Shown here piece by piece: positions 40,189-52,300 of a stretch of DNA of 64,000 nt (its first letter is position 1; the number at the start of each line of letters is the position of its first letter). The position numbers and the translations under genes are program-made. The stretch comes from Sporothrix humicola (lineage: Eukaryota; Ascomycota; Sordariomycetes; Ophiostomatales; Ophiostomataceae): NCBI GenBank assembly GCA_021396245.1, contig WNYE01000083.1, positions 62,001-126,000 on the forward strand, given 5' to 3'. The notes beneath the pieces are model-generated. The model searched no databases and was not told where the DNA came from. It saw only the letters and a list, made by a program, of their open reading frames with translations.

Positions 40189-43100
40189 AAAAGCGAAAAA
40201 GAGAAAAAGTAATATGAGGTTGTCGAAAAAAAACAATGCTTTGTTGAAAAAGAGTCATCAGTGGATATGGGCGAGGCAGCAACCGCGCATCTTGCAAGGC
40301 AGCAACAAGGCAGCCATACCCAGCTGCCAAAACAGGCCAAACCCGGCAAACAGGCGCCGCGATCAGAAACAAACGGAGACAGACAGGGGGTTGGTTCGAA
40401 TGCCTCAGTACGGAGTAAGATCAAAGCGAAATAGGAAAAGCGAACAAGAACGTTGCATGAGGCTCGGCGAGGGCCGGTTGAAGGAAGAGACGGACAAAAA
40501 CAAAAGGATGCAGGGACCAAGGAACGGGGAGCACAGCACTGCGCGATGCGTGTGATCCTCAATCCCCCAATCTAAGAAATCAAATAACCCCAATATAATA
40601 ACAGACAAAGTACTAAAAGTGTAGAAAAAGGAGTCAACGGACAAGGCCACAATCAAGGGGGTTGGGTAAATTAGGCAGGCCGGCGAATCAGAGGGCATGC
40701 AGCAGCCTGAACGACACCCAACGACTGCAACACAAATCATAAAACGACAAGAGACAAAAGACAAAAACAACAAAGGATCAAAGATGAGAGACAACAAAAA
40801 TACAATCCCCGAAACGCCAATGCAATCACCCGTTCTGGATGGTGCCTGCATCTGCAATGATGCACGCGCGCCCTGCACGCCTCTTCACCTCGACGCCTTT
40901 TCTTTGTTTCGCAGGGGTGTGTGCAAGGTCTGCTCGTGGCAGCAAGGGCGCCGTGCCTTTAGCGAGCCTGTCGTAAAGTGTGAGTAGGCGACCCCACTGG
41001 CGTTGGCACGATGTCACGGCATAGGGGTATCGCTTGCGGATGGCTTGTTGCGGGAGAGCTGCGGATGACGACGGCGGTTTGTAGCTTGAGTTTGCATATT
41101 TGGAGTCGAGTCGAGATGCAGAATAAGGCCCCCAGGTCGCAATGTCGAACAACGACACGAGAAGTCACAATGTTTAGCGAGGGAGCACTCAGAAGACAGT
41201 GCTGCGCAAACAGGCAAACAGGCAAGCAAGCAAGCAGGCCTCAATGACAACATGCAAACATGCAAACATAAACGACTCGCGCACAATGTGGCCGCATTAC
41301 AGCCGATGGCTATGGCCTTGGCCCGGCACAGGTCGGACAAAGCCAGCGGAGCGGCCGGGGATCAAAATCAAGGGGGGCCAGCGTGATCATATCGAGATTG
41401 GAAAAGAGATTGGAAGAGACATTGAAAAAAAGAAACAAGTAGAAACAAGGCAGAAAGTCGCCCGAAGGTGAGAGACATGGCAGACAGTTTGATTGAATCG
41501 ATGACAAAAGAAAAGATGACAAAAATGGAGGTCAGGGGTCGAAGACGAATGGGGGCAGGCCCGAGTCTGAGGCGTAGTCAATCGAGCAGGAGTGAAATGG
41601 GGTGAGGTGTGGCAAAGGCAGAGAAGGGAAAGAGCAAGGCTGAGGAGGTCCCGCGCATTCCTTTTCGGCCAACATCAAAGTACGAAGTACACAAAGTGCA
41701 ATGTGATGCAAGAACGTTCCTGCCTTTTCTCTCTTGTGTACACTTAATGGGAAGGGGCGGTCCTGTCACCAGTACCGATTGGGATTTTGTATCGCATCAC
41801 ATGCTTTTTCAAGGGGAAGGGACGAATGTCAGAGATTTAGAGAAGGATATGACGACAAAGGCAAGAACGGAAGGGCGGGCGGGTGATGCCCAAGACGGCA
41901 GAACAATCAACAGTGCAATATCAATGGGGCTCTATGGTTGAGGCTAGGCATCAACATGGCTTTGACCTATTTATTTTGTTTTGCGTCGCTGTTGCGTCGT
42001 CAAGAACCAAGAAAACGAAACCAGGCAAACCATTCTCCAAGGACAAAATGACGATGCGCAAGGTGAGGAGGGGGGAAAGAAAGAACGAGGCGACGGCAAG
42101 AGACGTATTCCTTCCTCGTCGGGAAACGGAAGTGACGAGGGCCCGCAACAGGCAGGAACGAACACGCGACGCCCCAGTCAATGACAGGGGATGGGCATCC
42201 AGTCGAGTACATAGTGTAACCAGTATTTGTTTTGCTCTAATTTTGCTAAATGCACGGCCTAAGTACACCAGCAAGGAAGGAGCCGCGCTCCCGGCGCGTT
42301 GGTGGATCGCCGTTGGCGCATACCAGGTCCAACTAAAAGAGAAAAAGAAAACAAATTCGGCCTGGAAATCTCACGATTTGTGCGACGTGTTGCTATTTTC
42401 TTCAAACTCAGATTCAGGGCTGGCCACTGTTTCACGCCACTTTTTTCAGAGCAAGCATCAAGCATCGTCATCCACGCCGAGACCATGCCAGGCCAGGCCA
42501 GCAGAGCCCCTTTTCTTAGCTTCGAGAACAGGCACAGAAAACGAGGCGATGCTGAGCATTGCCTGGCATCCGCAGGTATCGACAGGCATCAACTGTCCCT
42601 GTTCTTGCCCTGTTGTGCTCCTGCTGTGTCGCTCTTTCCCCTGAACCTTCCGTAAGCAAAGCGAAAAAAGATGTATTCTAAGGTCTTACACAGGAAGGCG
42701 CGACCGATAGGCGAGGAAGGTGCCAACAGCCTGGAGCAAAAAGTCAGCAAAAGCCATCAGACATCAGAAATGGCAGGCACGCGATGCCACCACAATCCGT
42801 CCTTCGTCCCAAATCCAGCAGGGGCCATGCAGGGTCGCAGCTTCGAGTGCGATCGTTCCTGCACACTCTTGCTCGTATCTGCTGCATCGGCATCGTACTA
42901 CTTTTGTACCTCCCACAAAGGCCGAAGTACCTTTTCTGTGAGATACACACTTGGCCATTCTGGGTCACCTGCAGCTTCAAGTGGGTGGGGGCTCGCCGTT
43001 GTATCGGACTCGTAAGATACACAGAGCTGTAGTAATACTTTGTATGTGGGATGCGCAGCAAGAAGGAGCAATCGCCCGCCCTATCACAGAAGCTGTGTAT

Positions 43101-43550
43101 TTATCCAGGCCCAAGCCACGCTCTTTCGGTCAGCAAGGGGCGAATGCAGGCGGCCTTGTGTTTGTGTTCGCAGCGAATACTCTGCTATGCTCTTGCCTTT
43201 TTTTCGCTTGCCTCAGGCTTGGTGTGTCTGGATGCCTTGCGGCCTCGATGACTCTTTCCGTTTTTAGTTTTGACACAGGTGCGCCTGCCTCGCCCTCGAG
43301 TAATAAGCTTGGGATGTCTGTGATTTGGTGTATCTGTGTCTCTTTCCTGTTTGGGCCTTCTTGTGCCTCTTTCGCCCTGAGTTTCGTCGTCATGGGTGAG
43401 GTAAGGTAAGAAGGCAAGAGAAGGCAAACAAGACTAACTAACGGCAGCTACGACTGGTGTATGTTGGCTCTTGCCATTCAAGTGCTTTGTTTGTGTTACC
43501 CCTTTTTTTCGTCTCGTTCTTCATTGTCCGTCCTTCTATCAAAAACACCA

Positions 43551-44048
43551 ATGGCACCAACCTTCAACATCGTCTCGTTTTCATTTGCACTACACACCCA
43601 GAAGCAACAAACCAGCTACAGTTCCCCGTGCTCCTCTCGTTCTCACGTTCATTCAGTTCCTGTACCCCGTCTGGTAACGTTGATTTTGTCGTCGTCTTGT
43701 CATTCTTACTTTGATATTGACGTCGACAAGCATCGCTTCTGCCTCTTCAATCGCTAATACTTTGGTATATTGTAATAGGTCCAACTTCATCCCGAATTTG
43801 CACAATGGCAGTGTCGAATATCTCACCCCGCTCAGACGAACAACTACGTCACAGCTGTGGCCAGGCCCAAGGCGATGCAAAGGTCTGGCCCTAAGTCGAC
43901 CGATCTAGCCAACCCATATCTGACAATTCGCATTCGGCAAACAAACACATTCAACGTCCTCTCCCCTCCACCATCCTTCCAGCCTTCCTCCGCCCCCAAT
44001 CCGACCCTGGTTTTTTTATGTCCTCCACCACTTCGTGTCCCCAGATAG
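43551..44048 (+). CDS. weak candidate: spliced small ORF, 130 aa
   Basis: Exon 43551-43673 (41 codons from ATG) would join 43779-44048 (90 codons including stop) in phase across a 105-base intron with donor GTAACG, branch-like GCTAATAC and acceptor AATAG. The joined frame stays open through LVQLHPEFAQWQCRISHP and RPKAMQRSGPKSTDLANPY. No family is recognised, and the composition is not clearly coding. It may equally be non-coding leader sequence of a longer transcript. Confidence 0.2.
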
Positions 44049-44346
44049 AAACCACCCATCTATTCCCGGCCGTGCCGCACTCGTGCTTCCAGGCTTCTTT
44101 GTGGGCTCAACCAATTTTTTGTTGCTTGTTTTGTCTTATTCTTACTGTTTTGTTTCTGCCTACTAATTCTGGTCGCCTATTTTCAAACAGGTCCGTGACC
44201 TTCCTCGATTCTCCGTTTCTTACCCGTTTTTCTCCTTCAAACGGGCACTATGACACCGGAGCACCCTCCGGCTGTGGCATCTGCTGACCTTACAAATACG
44301 GAAGCATTCTGGCGCGGTTATCTAGGCGCCCCATCTATATTTACGA

Positions 44347-44735
44347 ATGGCAAGACTGGGAACAAAGCCCGTGCAGGTCCGGAATGGTGGTGTGGAAGCC
44401 GCAAAAGACATGGAGGAGGGCAAGGTAAGGCCCAAGAACGGCGTGGTCCGATCCCCCATTTCATCTCGACTGTCTTACTTTTTGCTTGTCAGTTCAAGGA
44501 CTGCCGACGACACACGAAATCAATTCCTAACAACGCCGAAAAGAAATCCGACAACTTTCAACAAATTTTGTTTTGTTTCTCATTTCCCACACCAATTTAC
44601 GAAGTCCTATCTTTGGTGTGTCTTTCGTGTCTGAATCTGTGCCGCCCACCACGGAGACAATACCGTTTTCGAGACGTCACGTTGAACAGTGTGAACAAGA
44701 TTTACCCCGAACAGAAACTCGATTCTAAAAGCTGA
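44347..44735 (+). CDS. weak candidate: spliced small ORF, 106 aa
   Basis: Exon 44347-44424 (26 codons, MARLGTKPVQVRNGGVEAA start) joins 44493-44735 in phase across a 68-base intron with donor GTAAGG, branch-like CTTAC and the pyrimidine-rich acceptor TTGCTTGTCAG. An overlapping ATG at 44250 in another frame would give a 70-residue product through the same intron. Just upstream, CTAATTCTGG...CAAACAG resembles another acceptor. The intron signals are good; the protein is unrecognised. Confidence 0.22.
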
Positions 44736-47135
44736 AACCCTCGAGGGGAGTCAAGGAGAAGGGCACGGCAGGGAACAATCAGGAAGAAACAAAGGAACAA
44801 GGGAATAAGGGAACAATAAAGAAACAACGGCGCAGTGCCAACTCAAAATCCTCCCGTTACGCAAAGGACCTGGCAGAAGCAAATCCTGAGACAAATCCAA
44901 CGGCAAACAACACAAATACTCCAAGAATCAAAGTTGTGTATTTGCATGCAATCCAATTCGCCATGCAAACATGCAAACAAGGCCCCATTTTGTCTTGCAT
45001 CACCTTCAACAGAACAGCTGACTCATTTTTGCAACGGTCGTGGCTTGGTGGGCGGCTGAGCCTTGCTCCTCCAGCAGACTTCTGCCGCTGTCCTTTTTGG
45101 CCGGGTTTTTTGTTCTCTCCAGTCTCTCCAATTCATTTATTCGTCGTCTTTAAGCGAGAGCAAACGTTGCCTGCCGTCCGAGTCAATGTATCCGACCAAA
45201 AAAGACCGAGCAACTCCAATCGACAGCGGCAATAAACCACACAAACAACACCAAGAAAATATAACAAAATCGAGAACAAGGCTGCAAGAATCCCAAACGG
45301 GACGATGCTGTTGATACAGCCCGGTTCTGCAATGCGACTGGTTCACAGCCTGATGGGGCGTGGAGCTTGTCCGGCCCCCATCATCCCTCAATATTCCCAT
45401 TTCATTCCTCTGATCCCTCTGATCCTCGATCCTTAGCGTTCCACAGCATCGGGTTGAACGGTTTAGGTGCCCACCATCAACCGTTGAGGAATTGTTGTCA
45501 GTGTCTATTCAGCGCCATTTTGATGTCTTGTTTTTGCCAGGCGCGGAAGGCGAATGCTGCCGTTTTGACTCACTCGGAAACAAGGTGTGTGGGTTGCCGT
45601 TGATGAGATGCATTGTGTCGTATCGAGTGATATGTTCACAAATAGATTCCAAAATGGTCGCCTTGCATTCGGGGTCGGCCTTTATTGTGATTTCCGCAGT
45701 CATCTCGGCCCTTATACGGTGTCTTCCTCAACGACCGGCGGGCTACGGCGAGATGCAAGGCTCGACTTTGTTGGGGGTGCAAACACAAAAATAATACGAG
45801 GTAAGTTTCCCGCCTATCAACGAAGACAGCCCCTTCTTTGCAACGTGTTCCAGATATAGCATCTATCCAAAACTCTACTTCGAGAATGTGATTGAAAATA
45901 GAATACAGGATACAGAAAATAGAAAGCAGAAAATAGAAACTGGTCAGACGACAGGTTTGTGTTTCCAGCCTTGACCGGTGTCTCCGGTTGGCAAGCTGTT
46001 CGGCCACATCGACAAGATATGTGTGGAATATGCGGCTGGCCCCCAACGAGGTACGTCATGGCCGTCTGCTTTCGTGTTGTCGTCAAGCCAATAGAATGGC
46101 TCATTCCAAATTAAGATCCTGAGAGACACAGCAATGAGACACAAGAAATACCAAGAAGGTCCTCGAGTCGCTTGTTTGAGGCAGTATCAAGACAAAATGT
46201 CCTTCATTACTCGTCCTTACCCTTTGTCATTTACACCTTAGACCATGCCACGCCAAGGAACCGAATCCGAGCCTTGTTTATAATAAGATCACAAACAGAG
46301 CCAATAAGCGAGGCGACGAAACGGCCAAGATTCGAAGATCCAAAGGACCAAACAGACGCAGAGTATAAATTTATACTTGGAACAAAGGGGAAAGAGAAAA
46401 CACTAAGCCTTATGCAGCGTCTCCTCCGCGCGTGTGCTTCCCCCCTGTCCCCTTGTCTATCCGTCCTTTCGGAAGGTAAGTTACTTTGACTTGTGCATTT
46501 CTTGTGAATTTCTGTGTGTTTTGTGCGTGTGACTGCAGAATGAGGATTGGGGGGTGTGGCCTTGTTTGGGCCAGGATCTCCTATTGGCCGAGCAAGTGCT
46601 TATTGTGCTCAAACAGTCAAAGGGTCGAGGACTGTAAGGGTCAGGGAGTGCGAGTGGACTGATGCACATTCAGCCTTATAGAAATTGTGTTTTGCCTGGG
46701 CAACGTACCATTTGCACTGTCTAGGGAGGCACAGTACTTGTTCCTTGTGCAAGCAAGTGTCTGTAGCAAGTACCGTACAAACAACAAGGACGAGTCCACA
46801 AGTTTGGTAGAAGGATTTGTTGCAGGAGTGCAGAAGGATCACGCACGGCATCCAAAATAGGAAGAGGAGGCAAGCAAGAATCAGTGAAGAGACACCTTAC
46901 GGATATCTTTGTACCTTTGCCAATTTTTGCCTGCAATTTTGCTGTATGGTACTTGTACTGTACATGTACTTGCCGTCCTCGGTCCTCGCTTCCTTTTCCT
47001 GCTCACACTCTGCCTCTGCCCACCCTCACCCTGTTTCTCGTCCGTTTCGGCCGCGCCTCTTGCTAAGCGCCAGGCAGCGCTTGTAAAGTGGCAGAGGTGT
47101 GCTTTGCAAAGGGTTACATTCACCCAATATGAGAA
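44736..47135. other. gene-poor region, right part
   Basis: No gene seen. Contains a purine-rich stretch (44750-44830), a catgcaaacatgcaaaca repeat shared with 41251-41268, and AGAAAATAGAAA repeats near 45895-45945. The last kilobase is the 3' flank of the GH18 gene. Confidence 0.5.
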
Positions 47136-48380
47136 TCAAGCGTCATCTTCGGTGTCGGTCGAGTACTCAAAGGCGGCGGGCACCGGAGCATCCGGACCGA
47201 CCTCGCTGTCGGGGTCGGCCTCTAGCAATTTTTCCGAGGCCGGTGTTGGTGGTGTTAGCGGCGCTGTGCTTGTGCTAGAAGCTGTGCTCGAATTTGTGTT
47301 TGTGTTTATTGTCGCTGGTACTGCCTGCAGATTCCCTGCCAGGCCGTCTGCCTCGACATTTGTCCCCAGAATGGCTGACATCCACTCGGCCCACTCCCAC
47401 GGCCGCTCCTCACCGCCGGGCATCGAGTTAAAGTACTCCCAGCCTGACACACCAGCAAATGCCCCGCCCCGCATACCAGGAACGCCAGGGAACGCCACGG
47501 CCGCTGCTGATGTCGCCGCCTGCAGCTGCATCATGACTTCGGCCGAGGTGTCCAGCGGCACAAACCCAGGACCGTTGGCCGGGTTCGTCACGAGGCCCAT
47601 AACCACGCGATGCGCCGGCCAGACGGGTGCGCCGCCGCCGCCAGGAATCAGGGGATTGTGGCCGCCTCCTAGACCACCTGTACCCCCCAAGCTTGTGCCC
47701 GCCGGCCCCAGTCCGACCATTGTGGCATACATGTGCGGTTGGCTGGCGTCGCCCCAGCCGCAGTAGAACTGCGCGTGGTACCATGCAATCTCGTGGCCGC
47801 GCTGTCTCTCCAAGTCGGCATACGAGAAGCCACTCAGGTTGCATCGCGGGTCGTATGGTCTGAGGAGGGCGGCAGCGACGGGGGCCATTGTGAGCAAGAA
47901 GGCCGGGCCAAAGTCTGCTCTCAATCGATCGATCAAGTGGATGATGCCGGGCAAGGACATTTCCTCTTCCACGTCGAGGTCGACGCCATCGAGGCGGCGA
48001 TGCCTCAATAAGGTGTACAGGAGAGAGTAGTGCTTCTCGAAATCCTGCTTTGTCTGCCTCGCAATGTCCAGCCGCTCGTACGACCCCTTGGCGGCGCCGC
48101 CCAGGAGGGCGAGGACCCTGACGCCCTTGGCCTGCGCGGCCGCCACCTCGCTCCACAGCACCTCGAACCGCGGATGGTCCGGCACGTGGTCATTGAGCGT
48201 CAGCGGCTTGTCCGAGTCGGCATTATTAATGTGGACGGCGGCGACGACAATGTGGGTGGCGCTCGGTCTTCCGCCGTCGCGGCCAAGCAATGGCAAGATG
48301 GACACGGGGATCTGGCCATCGCGCGAGTGGTGTGTCTGGTGGTAGACGACGACCTTTGCTGATTGTGGGATTGGAGGCAT
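47136..48380 (-). CDS. GH18-family (chitinase/endo-beta-N-acetylglucosaminidase-like) protein, 414 aa, no signal peptide
   Basis: Started at ATG 48380 (MPPIPQSAKVVVYHQTHH) because homologues of this fungal group begin with this strand; the frame stays open upstream to an ATG at 48725, but that stretch is Ser/Thr/Arg-rich and leader-like. The GH18 active-site motif DGVDLDVEEE is complete, with D131, D134, D136 and the catalytic acid E138. Other barrel strands are VRVLALLGGAAKGSYERLD, LLTMAPVAAAL and EIAWYHAQFYCGWGD. Residues about 350-414 are a Thr/Ser/Glu-rich tail. No signal peptide is visible from either start, so an intracellular role in chitin or glycan turnover is possible. Substrate specificity cannot be read from sequence. 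Confidence 0.85.
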   Translation of the reverse strand: MPPIPQSAKVVVYHQTHHSRDGQIPVSILPLLGRDGGRPSATHIVVAAVHINNADSDKPLTLNDHVPDHPRFEVLWSEVAAAQAKGVRVLALLGGAAKGSYERLDIARQTKQDFEKHYSLLYTLLRHRRLDGVDLDVEEEMSLPGIIHLIDRLRADFGPAFLLTMAPVAAALLRPYDPRCNLSGFSYADLERQRGHEIAWYHAQFYCGWGDASQPHMYATMVGLGPAGTSLGGTGGLGGGHNPLIPGGGGAPVWPAHRVVMGLVTNPANGPGFVPLDTSAEVMMQLQAATSAAAVAFPGVPGMRGGAFAGVSGWEYFNSMPGGEERPWEWAEWMSAILGTNVEADGLAGNLQAVPATINTNTNSSTASSTSTAPLTPPTPASEKLLEADPDSEVGPDAPVPAAFEYSTDTEDDA

Positions 48381-49333
48381 TGCGAGGAGTGGTGTGCGTG
48401 TTTGTAAAGGGTTGCTGTAGGGAGTCGAGGTCGGGGTGGAATGCGGAACGCGACAGCTCTCAAGAATGAGGGGCAATGAGGGACGGCGCGACGATGCGCG
48501 GGAACACGCAGTCGTTTCAGACACCTTTTCAGTTGCAGTTGCAGTCGCAGTTGCACGGCCCGAGGTCCGAAGTAGATCAAGTCGAGTCGTGTCTTTGCTA
48601 AGCGAGTCCGAGATGCTTCGTTTGACGAACGTTGATGTCAATTGAAGGATGTAAGTTTGCATGTGCTTTTCGTGGATTGCAACTGACAAAGCTACAGCTT
48701 GCGATGCGCCAGTGGTGGGTCGCATTAGTGGCGGGAGCTAGGACGACTAATCGCACAGACTGTGTGAATAGACACAATTTAGTCAGACGAAAACATAAAC
48801 TTGAGACGAAAATAACAAACTTACAAAAACAATTCGTTGAAAACATGTTTGAAAATGAATTTTGTAGTCGAATATCTAAAGACATAATTTAAATTAAAAT
48901 CTATTTACCTTTTATCTTTGACTTGAGGATAATGCACTGCTTTATTCTGTATATACAAATAAACAAAACTCACCTACGTTTACAATATTTACAATATTTA
49001 CACGTCTCACAGAATAAAAAAGTAAAAAGAATAAAAATATATAAGTAGAAGTAGAAATAGAAAAAAAAATTAAAAAAATAATGAACACCAATAAAGCAGC
49101 CCTAACTATGTAGAAAGTAGGAAATATGAAAGTATGACAATAAGGAGAGTATGAGAATAAGAAATATATAAAGAAAAAAGAGCGACCCAAAAAGATATTA
49201 AATAGCAACCCAATGACCCAGTAGAAAGGAAATATGACTTTGTAAGGAAATGTGACTATGTAAGAAAATTTTCTGTAGATGTAGACTGTGATTATAGTTC
49301 TGTGCTCCTCCTCTTCTTATCGTTTACCCCCAC
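48381..49333. other. A/T-rich intergenic island
   Basis: From about 48770 to 49300 the sequence is strongly A/T-rich, unlike the flanking genes, with runs of A on the plus strand. Near 49226-49261 an 18-base unit is duplicated. No gene seen; open frames are Phe/Ile/Leu-only artefacts. Confidence 0.6.
49226..49261. repeat. 18-base tandem duplication
   Basis: Units 49226-49243 and 49244-49261 (aaggaaatatgactttgt and its copy) differ at two positions. Confidence 0.85.
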
Positions 49334-52300
49334 TCAGACCTTCCGTGCAGGCGAGCTCAGGAGGAAGCCGTCCTGGTCGTACAGGCCCAGGCTGTCGCGG
49401 CTCGTAGGGACGGGGCGTGTGCGAGCATTGGGAGGCGTCGACGGTGACGGGCCCATCGACTTGGCCCGCAGTCTGCCGACGGGACTGCCGGTGGGCAGCG
49501 TGTTCCCGACCTGCGTCGACCGGCTCGGCGACTTGCGCAGCGGGCGGCCGGTGTTTGCCTTGGGCGTGGAGGGGTCCGAGGTGACGGAGGATGTGATGCT
49601 CAAGTTGGAGCCGGCGGTGGCCGACGGAGTGAGCCCCTTGACGGGGGTGCCCTTGCCCGGCGTGCCCTGGGGCGTCGTGTTCCCCGAGGCCGGGTTCTCG
49701 TCGACGCGGCGGAGGGCGGTGCCGGTGGTGGTCATGGAGCGGGCCGAGCGGGTGCGCTGGGGCGCGGGGCGGCCGGACGAGGTCGACGACGTAGGAGGGG
49801 CGGAGCTGCGCTTCGACATTCCGCGGTTCTCCTTGTCGTAGGCACCGTTGTGGGAGGGCACCTGCGAGACGCGCTTCTTGCCGAGGGCCAGGTACTGCCG
49901 GCTGCCGACGACGCTGTTGCGGTTGGCGGCGGCCGTAGCAGATTCCCCGCCGCTGCTGTTACGCCGGCGGTGGCTATTGCCGCCTCTCCGTTGCTGGGTC
50001 AAGCCCATGGCGGACGGCGCCGTGGAAATGTACGTCGAGCTTCCCAGGGCGGGCGACTTGCCGATGGCGGACGTCGCGTTCGAGTAGCAGCTCGAGGCCT
50101 CGCTGTAGGCGGTGCTGTTCATGCGGCGGAGCTCGGCGGCGGCGGCGACGACCAGGCCGGTATTCGAGCTGGAGCTGTGCGAGGCCTGCGACGTCTGCGA
50201 CTCGTAGGACGCGCGCGGGTTGATGGACATTTGGGAGGCCAGCGCATTCAAGGCGTTGAGGTTGCTGAGGCTGCCAAACGAGGGCGGGCGCGGCAGGGGC
50301 CGGACGGCGCGGCGGAACTGATCTGCCTCGGACTCGACGGCCTGCAAAGCTTCGATGCGCTCGTTGAGCGAGCGGCGGCCGTGCTTGGGCGGCTGGGGCG
50401 GAGGACCTCCCGAGGAGCCCCAGCTGGTGCGCGGGTTGGCGCGGCCGGGCACGAGAGAGCGCTCGTCCTCGGGCGCCAGAGTGGGCGAACTCTGCAGGAG
50501 AAGCGAGCGGTCCTGGGACTTGCGCCAGGCGGAGTTGGACGGCGACAGCGGAGAGGTGATGCTGACGGCGGACGTGGGTGTCTTTTCGTCGTCAAATTCC
50601 GGAGCGGAAACATCCTTGGCGAGTGTGTCCGGCTTGCTCGGGCTGGTGACCATCAGACGGACGCCGGCGTTGGGGCCCATCATGGGAGGACCGTTGTGGC
50701 CCGAGTTGGGGCGGCTGCTGTTTCCAGAGTTGTAGTTGTTGTAGTTGTAGTTGTTCTTGGAGGGGCTGCTATTGCCGCCAAACGTGAAGCGGGCACTGTT
50801 GTTGTGCATCATGTTGTTCGCGTTCATACCCATACCATACTGATGGATCTGCTGCGGCGACGGCGCCTGCTGCCAGACGCTGCCGTTGCGGCGGTGGCGG
50901 CGGTTGACGCTGTTGCCGTTCATGTTCATCCCGGCATTCATCATGGTGTTGTTCATCGTGTTCATCGTGTTCATGCTGTTGCTGTTGGTCAGGCTGCTGC
51001 TGCTCGTGCTGTGCGGGATCATGATTCCGTTGCCCTTTGTGACAGAACCGGCGGACCGCTTCGGTGAGCGAGGCGGCAGACCGGGTGCAGCAGTCGTGCA
51101 CGTGGAAGCAGAAGAGATGGACACGCCGCGGGCACGCAACTTGGGCGTGGCCAGAGCGGCCGGGACAAGCGCGGTGTCGGCAGTCGGGGGAATAACGGCG
51201 TGGTTGATCTGGATGTCGGCGTCCTTGCGCTCATCTGACGTAGCACCAGTGCCAGTAATGCCCAGGCCAGCGAGAACGCCCTTGGGCGTGGGCATTGACT
51301 TGGCGGCAGGCGTCTTCTCCTTCTCGTCAGCCTGCTCGTCAACACTGTAGACAGTCGACAGCGACGAGCGAGAGGAGGCGCCAGACGAGGAGTACACTGA
51401 CGAAGGCGAGCGCGTCTCGGGTGACGAGTTTGACAGGGAAGAAGACGCAGGAGGAGCAGGAAGCAGCATCGGGTGGGGTCCCATGCCGGAAATGGCATTG
51501 CTGCCCGCCTGGGCGATCGTGCCGGCGGCCACACGGTTCTTGTTGGGGCTCTTGCTGGGGCTGGACAAGGCCGTCGGGATCGCGTCCAGGATCGGGCTGT
51601 TATCGCGGTCTCTGCCAGTTTCCTTTCCAGGACCAGTACGGCTGCCCGCCACCATGCTGTCGGCATCCGAGCCCGACGTCTGCGAGATGCGCTTGATAGA
51701 CTCGGCATCGTCAGTGGGCGCTGCCTGAGCAGTCTCCGTCTTCGGGCCGGTCATCGACGCCCGCTTCATCGACCCAAGGTTGGCATTGCCGGGCTGTGTG
51801 CCCTGCAGCTGCGCCAGACGCTGCTCCGTCGACCGCAGAATTTCGGTTAGGGCAGCCTCCGTAGTGTAGTTTTGCTGCGGGGCGTGCTTGCTGCCGGAGC
51901 GAGAGAGGCGTTGACCCTGGCCCTGGTTCTGTTGCTGCTGCTGGTACTGCTGCTGCTGGTGTTGTTGACGGATCTGTTGCTGGAGCTGCATCTGCTGCTG
52001 CTGCATCATCATAATCATCATCTGGTGCTGCTGCTGCGGGGGCATGTTGGGGTAGAACGGCACACCAGGCGGGATATACGTCTCCGGCTGGTTGGGGATG
52101 ATCAGGGCAGGCTGGGGCGGGCGCGGCAGAGACCGAGTCGAGATGGGCGGCGGCGGCTGCAGCGAGGGCTGGTTCTGATGAGGACCGTTGGGGCCGGGCT
52201 GCGGGCGATAACGGGCATTCTGGGGACGAGGCGGCATGTTGGGCATGGACGAGCGGTTGCCTCCAGAGAAAGGACCGGGAGCACCGTTCAGGCTGCTCCC

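Larger units (their letters stand above)
39212..43440. other. gene-poor region, left part
   Basis: The first 400 bases are the promoter and leader of the small-peptide gene. The rest has many A/G-rich stretches on the plus strand, several ATGCAAAC and GCAGGCAT type short repeats and no frame with recognisable protein motifs; the longest (41883-42644) is patternless. A GGTTCGAATGCC string near 40392 resembles a tRNA B box, but no tRNA fold or A box accompanies it. Confidence 0.5.

Noticed and set aside
40385..40405. GGTTCGAATGCC, tRNA B-box-like string
   Set aside because: No A box or acceptor-stem pairing in the preceding 70 bases.
41883..42644. 253-codon plus-strand ORF in the gene-poor region
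   Set aside because: Non-coding-like composition, no motif and no promoter-like leader.
48381..48725. N-terminal extension of the GH18 protein to ATG 48725
   Set aside because: The extra 115 residues are Ser/Thr/Arg-rich and leader-like, while the MPPIPQ start is followed at once by the first barrel strand.
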